Below, one piece after another: positions 1 through 5,558 of a stretch of 6,813 nt of DNA. The notes under the pieces are model-generated. The model ran no database searches. It was not told where the DNA came from and saw only the letters and a program-made list of their open reading frames with translations. The translations under genes were made by a program, and so were the position numbers. Position 1 is the stretch's first letter. Every line of letters begins with the position of its first letter. Source of the DNA: Eubacterium sp. AF16-48 (lineage in GTDB: Bacteria > Bacillota > Clostridia > Lachnospirales > Lachnospiraceae); the NCBI RefSeq assembly GCF_003479405.1, contig NZ_QUHB01000022.1:1-6813 (forward strand). The letters are read 5' to 3'.

Positions 1-68
1 CGTATAAGGTTGAGGATTACCATGTAATCATTAAGGACGGTGAACTGCACAGATATAAGGTGGAATAA
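1..68 (+). CDS. 3' end of an unidentified gene (C-terminal 21 residues)
   Basis: An open frame enters from the left edge (first whole codon at 3) and stops at TAA 66-68. The visible residues read YKVEDYHVIIKDGELHRYKVE. I do not recognise the family from so short a tail. It is probably a real coding end because a second copy of the last 20 codons lies at 679-741 with 18 of 20 residues kept, and four of the six base differences are silent. A terminator-like hairpin follows at 114-146, which fits this being the end of a transcription unit. It could be the tail of a toxin or an immunity protein from a polymorphic-toxin locus; that rests only on the neighbouring orphan frame. Confidence 0.6.
   Translation, partial: YKVEDYHVIIKDGELHRYKVE
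3..68 (+). repeat. Duplicated gene tail, copy 1
   Basis: Bases 6-68 match 679-741 at 57 of 63 positions without gaps, and both copies end at the same TAA. The similarity fades upstream of the AAGG at 6-9 and soon after the stop. The six differences change only two residues (His to Asn, Val to Leu). Confidence 0.85.
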
Positions 69-113
69 ACATACACCTAGGAATGACAGAGAATTAAAAA
101 CATATATTTTAAT

Positions 114-146
114 GGGAATTGTGGATGTATGTCTGCAATTCCTTTT
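114..146 (+). terminator. Terminator-like hairpin after the truncated gene
   Basis: The arms 115-125 and 132-142 form an 11-bp stem, including a perfect GGAATTG/CAATTCC base and two G-U pairs inside, around a 6-base loop (126-131). A short run of four T follows at 143-146. The T tract is short, so termination may be partial. It separates the gene ending at 68 from the orphan frame that follows. Confidence 0.55.
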
Positions 147-169
147 GAGAAAAACGATTTAAATAGAAG

Positions 170-667
170 GTGGTTTGTCACATAAGGGAGAAGTTTACAA
201 TAAACAAGAATACATTGCTTAGAAGGTACATCAAACCGGAGGATGTTGAAAAATATGTAAGTGGAGAATATGATGCTGTAAGAGGGTGCATCTCAAGGGA
301 AGGTGACTGTAATGATGTTGGAGATTTTGAGGATATTTTTGAAACATTTCGTCTGGACTATGATAACATACCATATCATTCAACAGATAAGTCATACTGG
401 AAGATAGAGTTTAAGTCTACGAATAAGGAACTCAAGAAAATCAATCTGGACAACACATATGGTTATGAATTAGGTGGAAACAACACGTTACCTGATCCAT
501 GTACACAAAATGCATTCACGGGTTCGAAAAATGGAAAGGTAATACCGGAGTGGAATTTGGAAAAAGCTGTGAAATATAGAAAAGATTCATTGATTACTAA
601 AATTGAAAGAGGAAGAATGGTGGAACAATACAAATTTAACGATGGAATATGGAGGAAGGTAAAATGA
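170..667 (+). CDS. Orphan polymorphic-toxin-like C-terminal domain (possibly ADP-ribosyltransferase fold)
   Basis: This frame of about 165 residues has no signal peptide, membrane segment or low-complexity sequence. The early part carries LRRYIKPEDVEKY, then a VRGCIS stretch followed by an acidic DCNDVGD segment. Near residues 102-126 is a YELGGNN / NAFTGSKNGKVIPEW pattern. From memory, an Arg-led start followed by a PFTGxGFT...PEY-like segment is typical of toxin domains at the C-termini of Rhs/YD-repeat and related polymorphic toxins, some of them ADP-ribosyltransferase-like. I cannot confirm this without a profile search. The start is weak: an in-frame TAG at 164-166 forces the GTG at 170, but the only ribosome-binding-like bases (AGAAGG, 166-171) run into that codon. 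The same bases sit about 7 bases before an ATA at 182, as if an ATG had been lost. It may therefore be an untranslated orphan toxin fragment. Its stop overlaps the next ATG (ATGA, 664-667). Confidence 0.6.
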   Translation: MVCHIREKFTINKNTLLRRYIKPEDVEKYVSGEYDAVRGCISREGDCNDVGDFEDIFETFRLDYDNIPYHSTDKSYWKIEFKSTNKELKKINLDNTYGYELGGNNTLPDPCTQNAFTGSKNGKVIPEWNLEKAVKYRKDSLITKIERGRMVEQYKFNDGIWRKVK

Positions 668-741
668 GATTCCCATGCAAGGTTGAGGATTACCATGTAA
701 TAATTAAAGACGGTGAATTAAACAGATATAAGCTGGAATAA
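664..741 (+). pseudogene. 25-codon frame carrying the duplicated gene tail
   Basis: The ATG at 664 overlaps the preceding stop as ATGA and has a strong GGAGG (651-655) eight bases upstream, so it could be translated by coupling. After five lead residues (MRFPC), the next 20 residues nearly repeat the tail of the gene ending at 68 (18 of 20 identical). It is most simply the leftover 3' end of a duplicated or recombined gene, not an independent gene. The silent bias of the differences means both copies spent time under coding constraint. An alternative is a true small peptide read as part of the toxin-like unit. It stops 50 bases before the membrane-protein gene. Confidence 0.5.
676..741 (+). 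repeat. Duplicated gene tail, copy 2
   Basis: This is the partner of bases 3-68, at a constant offset of 673 bases. Identity is 57 of 63 over 679-741, with the shared TAA at 739-741. The first 23 bases of the block (679-701) are identical in the two copies. Confidence 0.85.
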
Positions 742-791
742 ATCTGCATTTGGGATAATACCGATGGGAAAAAATTAAAGGAGGCAACATA

Positions 792-1115
792 GTGAAGAAA
801 GTATCAATTTCATTAGCAGTCATAGGAACAATTTGGGTTTTAATGGGAGTTATTGCGCAGCTTAATAATTGTGCCGGAGAATTATTATTTTTTGCGGCAG
901 GAGCTTTTATACTTATGGCAATAGTCACATTGGTGTGCAGAAAGAAAACTGTTGTTATTTCTGCGGGAGTGCTTGTAATGTACATAGCGATAATATGCCA
1001 ATATATTATGTTCAATAGTTTTTACATTGCCAATATGTGTATAATAATGGCTTTGGTAGTAGGATTTTTATTAATTCTTTATGGAATTATAGCCGGTTTG
1101 AAAACAAAAAAATAA
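792..1115 (+). CDS. Small four-helix membrane protein, possible immunity protein
   Basis: The 107-residue product starts at GTG 792, which has a textbook GGAGG at 780-784 seven bases upstream. It has four hydrophobic segments at about residues 4-24, 29-48, 53-74 and 77-103. A short basic cluster (RKK, 50-52) follows helix 2, and the protein ends in KTKK. The positive charges place the second loop and the C-terminus in the cytoplasm, with the MKK N-terminus there too. I see no catalytic or binding motif and cannot name a family. It lies 50 bases after the toxin-like unit and directly before a good terminator, so it may be read with that unit. Small multi-helix membrane proteins are one known type of immunity protein, but that role is inferred from position alone. 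An unrelated orphan membrane protein is equally possible. Confidence 0.8.
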   Translation: MKKVSISLAVIGTIWVLMGVIAQLNNCAGELLFFAAGAFILMAIVTLVCRKKTVVISAGVLVMYIAIICQYIMFNSFYIANMCIIMALVVGFLLILYGIIAGLKTKK

Positions 1116-1142
1116 GTTTATCATTATATTAAGATAAGAAGG

Positions 1143-1188
1143 AACGTTCATGTATCTGTATGTAATTACGGGTATATGGACGTTTTTT
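1143..1188 (+). terminator. Rho-independent terminator after the membrane-protein gene
   Basis: The arms 1143-1156 (AACGTTCATGTATC) and 1171-1184 (GGTATATGGACGTT) pair along all 14 positions, four of them G-U, around a 14-base loop. A run of six T (1183-1188) completes the signal. It lies 28 bases after the stop at 1115 and closes the first region. Confidence 0.8.
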
Positions 1189-1446
1189 AGCGTTTGTCTT
1201 TAGGGCAAAAACAAGTGGAATTTTCCAGAAAGGTTATTAAATAATAAAATGTGCAAAAATAAATCAGGTAGAAAGCCTACAAAATAAAAAAACATATTTA
1301 GGGTGCAAATTTGTATTATATGAAAAACAAAGGAGTTATATAAAATTTTAATACTTTTTTTATAAAGAAAAACACACTAATATATTTATAATGAAACGAT
1401 TTTATGATAATATAGATATACCAATATGTCATAAAGGAGAAATAAA
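1189..1446 (+). promoter_or_regulatory. AT-rich leader and presumed promoter region of the GH94-GH17 operon
   Basis: No gene is visible here. A perfect TATAAT at 1387-1392 could serve as the -10 box, but no convincing -35 lies 16-18 bases upstream. A second, weaker option is GATAAT at 1406-1411. Just after the first -10 is AAACGATTTT (1394-1403), similar in core to the CG-centred palindrome before the secreted-protein gene, and a repressor bound there would cover the start point. GTATTA (1313-1318) can pair with TAATAC (1349-1354) just before seven T, but the stem is short and all A-U apart from one G-C pair, so it is at best a weak attenuator. A seven-codon ATG frame at 1320 has no ribosome binding site. 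The operon's ribosome binding site is GGAG at 1436-1439. Confidence 0.4.
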
Positions 1447-4143
1447 ATGGGCAACTTAAAATATTTAGATAAAAAAGGGACATTTACCCTGAATAATCCG
1501 GATTTAACCAGCTATATGTATTTTCCGTTAGCTAATGAGGCAGGAGTTATGAGCTCCATAACACCTGATTTAGGGGGAGATATAAAATTAGACCAGAATA
1601 CATTTTTGTTAGAGCCGGTTAGCAGTGAAAACCTGCACAACAACAAGTCAGTAAGAAACTTTTGGATTTACGTTGAAGGTAAAAAAGCCTGGTCTGTGGC
1701 AGGACGTTCAGCAGCACAGCAGGCAAAGTTGTTTGATGATGATAAAGAAGAAGTGAAGCTGACAGCCGGAATTATGTGGCATCAGATAGAGAGAAAATCT
1801 GATGATTTAGGGCTTAAAGCTACAGTGACATCATTTGTTCCTGAAACTAAGGACAAGGTGGAACTGACTAAAATAGAAATTACAAACATAACAGATTCAC
1901 ATATTAAATTTACTCCTACTACAGCTATACCTTTGTATGGACGTTCGGCTTCAAATATAAGAGATCACAGACATGTTACCTCTTTGCTTCACAGAACATT
2001 TACGGTAAAAAACGGAATAGAAATCTTTCCGACACTTACATTTGATGAGAGAGGACACAATAAAAACACTGTTTATTATGGAGCTTTGGCAAAGGAAGAA
2101 ACTGACGGAGTAATGGTTTCCCCAATTAGTTTCTGTCCTGTTACTGAGGAGTTTATCGGACGTGGCGGAAATTTTGAAAATCCATATATGGTTGCCAAGA
2201 ATCAGCCTCTTCCGTATGGAATTGGTGAAGAAATTGACGGCTACGAAACAGTTGCGGCAATGAGATTTGCTGATGCTGTAATCTCACCGGGAGAAACAAA
2301 AACATACATTATAGCATTAGGCTATGGTAATTCAGAAGAAGAAATAGATAAGTTAGGGGAGAAATACCTTGACACAAAGGCTTTTGACAGCTTTCTTGAA
2401 GAAACTAAAAAATATTGGCAGGATAAAATCAATGTAAGTTACAATTCGGCAGACAGTGATTTTGATAACTGGATGCATTGGGTTAATTTCCAGCCTATGC
2501 TTAGAAGAATATATGGCTGTTCATTCCTTCCTCATCATGATTATGGAAAAGGTGGAAGAGGATGGAGAGATTTATGGCAGGATTGCCTTGCCCTTCTTAT
2601 TATGGAGCCAAAGCAGGTACGTCAGATGTTAATTGACAACTTTGGAGGTGTAAGATTTGACGGAACCAATGCTACTATTATAGGTTCAAAGCAGGGTGAA
2701 TTTATTGCTGACAGAAATAATATTGTAAGAGTGTGGATGGATCATGGAGCATGGCCATACTTAACTACAAGCCTTTATATGCAGCAAACCGGAGATATTG
2801 AATTTTTAAATGAAGAAAATACATATTTTAAGGATGCACAAATTGGAAGAGGTGAGCATAGGGATAACCTGTGGAGTGATGGTGAAGGCAATATGCAGTT
2901 ATCAGAAGACGATACACCATACAGGGGAACTGTACTGGAACATTTGCTTATACAACACCTTACATCCTTCTACGATGTAGGAGAACATAACCATATCAGA
3001 CTTCGTGGTGCTGATTGGAACGACGGTCTTGATATGGCTGAAAAACGTGGAGAAAGTGTTGCATTCACAGCGTTATATGGCGGAAATTTAAGAGATTTAG
3101 CAAAAGATATAATGACTCTTTCAAAGAAAACAGGAAAGGATACCATTTCTCTTGCAAAGGAGATTGAGGTTCTCTTAAATGCAGACAAGACAGTTTATGA
3201 CAGCATAGATGAGAAACACAAAGTTCTAAATGCTTATTGTAATGCAGTGGGGCACAAGGTAAGTGGCGAAAAGGTATCAGTAGACTGTACAAAGCTTTGC
3301 AATGTGCTTAATGAAATGTCATCATGGATAGCAGACCATATTAGGAAGACTGAATGGATTACTAATAAAGAGGGAAATTCATGGTTTAACGGATATTATG
3401 ATAATAGTGGAAATGCTGTTGAAGGTGATTTTTCATCAGGAGTAAGAATGATGCTTACAGGTCAGGTATTTGCCATTATGTCAGGTACTGCTACGGATGA
3501 GCAGGTGGCAAAAATTGTAAAATCGGCAGACGATTATCTTTATGATGGAGCAATTGGAGGCTACAGATTAAACACAAACTTTAATGAAGTTAAAACCGAT
3601 CTGGGAAGAATGTTTGGTTTCGCATTTGGACATAAGGAAAATGGAGCAGTATTTTCACATATGGCAGTTATGTATGCCAATGCACTTTACAGAAGAGGTT
3701 TTGCAAAGGAAGGATATAAAGTAATAAATACCCTTTATAAACATTGTCACAACTATAGCGTAAGCTGTATTTATCCGGGAGTTCCAGAGTACGTAAACCA
3801 GAGAGGTCAGGGAATGTATCATTATCTTACAGGCTCAGCCAGCTGGTTGCTTCTTACGGTATTAAATGAAATGTACGGTATAAAAGGTGAACTTGGCAAC
3901 CTTAAACTTCAGCCAAAACTTTTAAAGGAGCAGTTTAAGGATAACAAAGCAGGTGCATCCTGTCTGTTTGGTGGCGTAAACATTAATGTTATATATGAAA
4001 ATCCGAAGGGACTTGATGCAGGTGAATATTCCGTAAAGGAAATATATATAAATAATGAAAAGTATGGCAATGGTGATGTTATTGCCAAAGAAGATATTAA
4101 CAAATTAAATAAAGAGGTGCAAATTACAGCAGTTCTTGGTTAG
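1447..4143 (+). CDS. GH94 glycoside phosphorylase, probable laminaribiose phosphorylase
   Basis: Family GH94 enzymes split beta-glucosidic disaccharides with phosphate, inverting the anomer, to give alpha-glucose 1-phosphate plus the released sugar, which saves ATP. The 898-residue protein shows the family layout: an N-terminal beta-sandwich (about 1-290), a helical linker (about 310-345), an (alpha/alpha)6 barrel (about 346-810) and a C-terminal beta module. GRGWRDLWQD (371-380 region) carries the presumed general acid Asp379. ADWNDGLD (522-529) is a substrate-site motif. His738 in ENGAVFSH and Thr795-Gly796 in LTGSASW match phosphate-binding positions. The length exceeds cellobiose phosphorylases (about 800) and is below cellodextrin (about 980) and 1,2-beta-oligoglucan (about 1100) phosphorylases. 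The length and the N-terminal FPLANEAGVMSS segment fit laminaribiose phosphorylase (EC 2.4.1.31), and the GH17 neighbour supports a beta-1,3 substrate. There is no signal peptide, so it acts in the cytosol. The start ATG has GGAG seven bases upstream. The family is nearly certain; the exact substrate is inferred. Confidence 0.93.
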   Translation: MGNLKYLDKKGTFTLNNPDLTSYMYFPLANEAGVMSSITPDLGGDIKLDQNTFLLEPVSSENLHNNKSVRNFWIYVEGKKAWSVAGRSAAQQAKLFDDDKEEVKLTAGIMWHQIERKSDDLGLKATVTSFVPETKDKVELTKIEITNITDSHIKFTPTTAIPLYGRSASNIRDHRHVTSLLHRTFTVKNGIEIFPTLTFDERGHNKNTVYYGALAKEETDGVMVSPISFCPVTEEFIGRGGNFENPYMVAKNQPLPYGIGEEIDGYETVAAMRFADAVISPGETKTYIIALGYGNSEEEIDKLGEKYLDTKAFDSFLEETKKYWQDKINVSYNSADSDFDNWMHWVNFQPMLRRIYGCSFLPHHDYGKGGRGWRDLWQDCLALLIMEPKQVRQMLIDNFGGVRFDGTNATIIGSKQGEFIADRNNIVRVWMDHGAWPYLTTSLYMQQTGDIEFLNEENTYFKDAQIGRGEHRDNLWSDGEGNMQLSEDDTPYRGTVLEHLLIQHLTSFYDVGEHNHIRLRGADWNDGLDMAEKRGESVAFTALYGGNLRDLAKDIMTLSKKTGKDTISLAKEIEVLLNADKTVYDSIDEKHKVLNAYCNAVGHKVSGEKVSVDCTKLCNVLNEMSSWIADHIRKTEWITNKEGNSWFNGYYDNSGNAVEGDFSSGVRMMLTGQVFAIMSGTATDEQVAKIVKSADDYLYDGAIGGYRLNTNFNEVKTDLGRMFGFAFGHKENGAVFSHMAVMYANALYRRGFAKEGYKVINTLYKHCHNYSVSCIYPGVPEYVNQRGQGMYHYLTGSASWLLLTVLNEMYGIKGELGNLKLQPKLLKEQFKDNKAGASCLFGGVNINVIYENPKGLDAGEYSVKEIYINNEKYGNGDVIAKEDINKLNKEVQITAVLG

Positions 4144-4247
4144 GTAGGAAATAAAACGAAGGAAGTTCATTTTTTGTAAATGTTTCCTATCACTGGTCAT
4201 TAATCAAAAGTTGATGGCAATACATATTAGCAAGAGGAGGAAATATA
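4144..4247 (+). other. GH94-GH17 intergenic spacer
   Basis: The 104-base gap shows no terminator with a T tract and no convincing promoter, so the two genes are probably cotranscribed. TAGGAAA (4145-4151) can pair with TTTCCTA (4183-4189) across a 31-base loop. A small ATCAA/TTGAT stem with a 3-base loop lies at 4203-4215. Either could affect mRNA processing or the relative expression of the two genes, but neither is strong. Confidence 0.4.
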
Positions 4248-5150
4248 ATGGAATGGGCAAGAGCAATTTGCTATTCAGGTTATCGTGAAGGGCAAAGTCC
4301 CAAAACCGGCACGTACCCTACATATGAGCAGATAAAAGAGGACATAAATATTTTATACAACATGGGATTTAAGTACATAAGAATGTATGACCCCATTGTA
4401 TATTCGGAAATGACATGCCAGGTAATAAGGGATATGAAGTATGATATGCAGATGATGTTGGGTCCTGACCTTATATCGGAAGTTAATAATCCTAATTGTC
4501 CGTGGCTTAAGACAAATTATTCAGATGAAGAGTTAAAGGCAAGGGCAAAGAGAAATGATGCCAATATTGATGAATTAATAAGAATTGCCAATGAAAATTC
4601 TGACATTATTAATGTTGTATCAGTAGGGAATGAAAATACTCCTAAATGGGGAGCCAATACAGTTCCTGTGGAAAGACTTATTGAATTTGCCAAGAGGCTT
4701 AAGGCAGGAACGGGAAAACCGGTTACCTTCAATGAGGGAGCAATAGAATGGCAGGAATTAGGGAAACTGGCAAAGTATCTTGATATAATCAGTGTACATT
4801 CGTATCCTCTCTGGGGTGGCAATTCCGTGGAAGGTGGACTTAGGGAAAACAAAAAATGGTACAGACGCATGAAGGAATTGTATCCAGATAAGGAAATACT
4901 GTTCTCTGAAGTAGGCTGGGCAACAAGCAGTGTAGGATTTGCACAGATTAAAGAAGAGGATGCCAATGAAGAAAACCAGAAAAAATACATCGAGGAGTTT
5001 TGGAAATGGAGTGACAGTGAGAAAATAATTGCTTATATGTTTGAAGCTTTTGATGAACCGTGGAAAGGTGGAAATACTCCTGAAGAACCGGAGAAACACT
5101 GGGGAATGTATTTTGTGGACAGAACTCCTAAGCTGGTGCTTCAAAACTAA
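4248..5150 (+). CDS. GH17 family glycoside hydrolase, probable intracellular beta-1,3-glucanase or transglucosylase
   Basis: The 300-residue protein is a single (beta/alpha)8 barrel with GH17 signatures. ICYSGYREGQSP (7-18) and YIRMYD (43-48) are typical of the bacterial branch. VGNE (126-129) supplies the presumed acid/base Glu129, VHSYPLW (183-189) lines the cleft, and FSEVGWA (219-225) carries the presumed nucleophile Glu221. MFEAFDEPWK (264-273) is the conserved late-barrel strand. GH17 enzymes are retaining and act on beta-1,3-glucans; bacterial members include exo- and endo-glucanases and transglucosylases. There is no signal peptide, membrane anchor or binding module, so the likely substrates are imported oligosaccharides in the cytosol. 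It is the second gene of an operon with the GH94 phosphorylase and could supply it with laminaribiose, or remodel longer chains. The ATG start has GAGGAGG ending seven bases upstream. The family call is strong; the choice between hydrolysis and transfer is open. Confidence 0.9.
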   Translation: MEWARAICYSGYREGQSPKTGTYPTYEQIKEDINILYNMGFKYIRMYDPIVYSEMTCQVIRDMKYDMQMMLGPDLISEVNNPNCPWLKTNYSDEELKARAKRNDANIDELIRIANENSDIINVVSVGNENTPKWGANTVPVERLIEFAKRLKAGTGKPVTFNEGAIEWQELGKLAKYLDIISVHSYPLWGGNSVEGGLRENKKWYRRMKELYPDKEILFSEVGWATSSVGFAQIKEEDANEENQKKYIEEFWKWSDSEKIIAYMFEAFDEPWKGGNTPEEPEKHWGMYFVDRTPKLVLQN

Positions 5151-5204
5151 ACAAGTAAAGACATTTGTCATTAAGTAATGATACCTAATATAATGTATAA
5201 TAAG

Positions 5205-5248
5205 AAAAAGCTGTTGCGCTGATTTAAAAGTCGGCGTAATGGCTTTTT
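5205..5248 (+). terminator. Terminator of the GH94-GH17 operon
   Basis: The arms 5205-5223 and 5230-5248 pair along 19 positions (several G-U) around the 6-base loop TTAAAA. The right arm ends in five T, and the left arm begins with five A, so it could also work in the other direction. It starts 54 bases after the GH17 stop and separates the operon from the secreted-protein gene. Confidence 0.88.
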
Positions 5249-5400
5249 ATGTTATAAAAACATTGGACTGTAATTATAAAAACGTTGCAAGCCATAGAAG
5301 ATTTGAAATGTTTTTGCAAAATGGATAATATAATAACAAAACACAGTAAATAAAGATAAAAATATTTCAAATCAAGTATATTAATAGTATGAAAAGAGTT
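5249..5400 (+). other. AT-rich intergenic stretch upstream of the control region
   Basis: I see no gene here. TTGAAATG (5303-5310) followed by GATAATATAATAACA (5324-5338) resembles the working promoter at 5465-5500, but the spacings (15 to GATAAT, 20 to TATAAT) are poor, so it is at most a weak second promoter. TTGCAA occurs at 5285-5290 and 5314-5319. Confidence 0.35.
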
Positions 5401-5439
5401 AAAAAACGCATAAAATACTTGTAAAAAATGCATAAAATA
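5401..5439 (+). repeat. Direct repeat pair at 22-bp period upstream of the promoter
   Basis: AAAAAACGCATAAAATA (5401-5417) recurs as AAAAAATGCATAAAATA (5423-5439) with one mismatch in 17. The 22-base offset is close to two helical turns, so both copies face the same side of the DNA. They lie roughly 60-100 bases before the predicted transcription start. This is the layout of an activator bound to direct repeats, as in the AraC family, but A-rich UP-element or chance similarity in AT-rich DNA is possible. Confidence 0.6.
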
Positions 5440-5443
5440 AAAA

Positions 5444-5473
5444 GCGTTTCAAACGTTTTAATCGTTGAAATGC
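5444..5473 (+). promoter_or_regulatory. Inverted-repeat operator overlapping the -35 box
   Basis: GCGTTTCAAACG (5444-5455) and CGTTGAAATGC (5463-5473) are an imperfect inverted repeat. Nested in it is a tighter palindrome, TTCAAAC/GTTTTAA (5448-5461), centred on CG with six of seven pairs matching; CG-centred even palindromes are typical of LacI-family operators. The right arm contains the -35 box, so a bound protein would block RNA polymerase. The regulator is not in the window. Confidence 0.5.
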
Positions 5474-5493
5474 ACAAAAGACAATGCTATAAT
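5465..5493 (+). promoter_or_regulatory. Strong sigma-A-type promoter of the secreted-protein gene
   Basis: TTGAAA (5465-5470) and a perfect TATAAT (5488-5493) are separated by 17 bases, and the -10 is extended by TGC just before it (5485-5487). Transcription should start near 5500, giving a leader of about 59 bases. This is the best promoter in the window. Confidence 0.85.
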
Positions 5494-5502
5494 AATAACA
5501 TC

Positions 5503-5525
5503 TTTAGTTTGTACGAGAAACTAAA
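5503..5525 (+). promoter_or_regulatory. 5'-terminal mRNA stem-loop
   Basis: TTTAGTTT (5503-5510) and AAACTAAA (5518-5525) pair perfectly over 8 bp around the loop GTACGAG. It would begin a few bases from the predicted transcript start and leaves the ribosome binding site at 5545-5549 free. Such 5' hairpins can protect an mRNA from decay. It has no T tract and is not a terminator. Confidence 0.55.
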
Positions 5526-5558
5526 CGAGTATTAAAGAATTAAAGGAGGATAACGTTA

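Noticed and set aside
463..1015. Antisense open frames at 463-696 and 704-1015
   Set aside because: They lie opposite supported genes, lack ribosome binding sites and have compositions expected from the reverse of coding sequence.
1313..1361. Terminator or attenuator in the GH94 leader
   Set aside because: The GTATTA/TAATAC stem is only 6 bp with a single G-C pair and a long loop, so it is unlikely to be stable despite the seven T that follow.
1390..1406. CcpA catabolite (cre) site at TGAAACGATTTTA
   Set aside because: The spacing between TG and CG is one base short of the cre consensus. The match is better explained as a generic CG-centred core or chance.
2970..5171. Antisense open frames opposite the GH94 and GH17 genes (including 4517-4990 and 4758-5171)
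   Set aside because: Both enzymes are clear on the + strand with catalytic motifs. The reverse frames show no family features and no start signals.
5303..5334. Second sigma-A promoter
   Set aside because: TTGAAA is 15 bases from GATAAT and 20 from TATAAT. Neither spacing is good, and a near-consensus promoter lies 160 bases downstream.
5224..5433. Reverse-strand 69-residue frame in the intergenic region
   Set aside because: It reads through the operon terminator and AT-rich control DNA, is rich in Phe/Leu/Tyr from A/T runs, and has no ribosome binding site.
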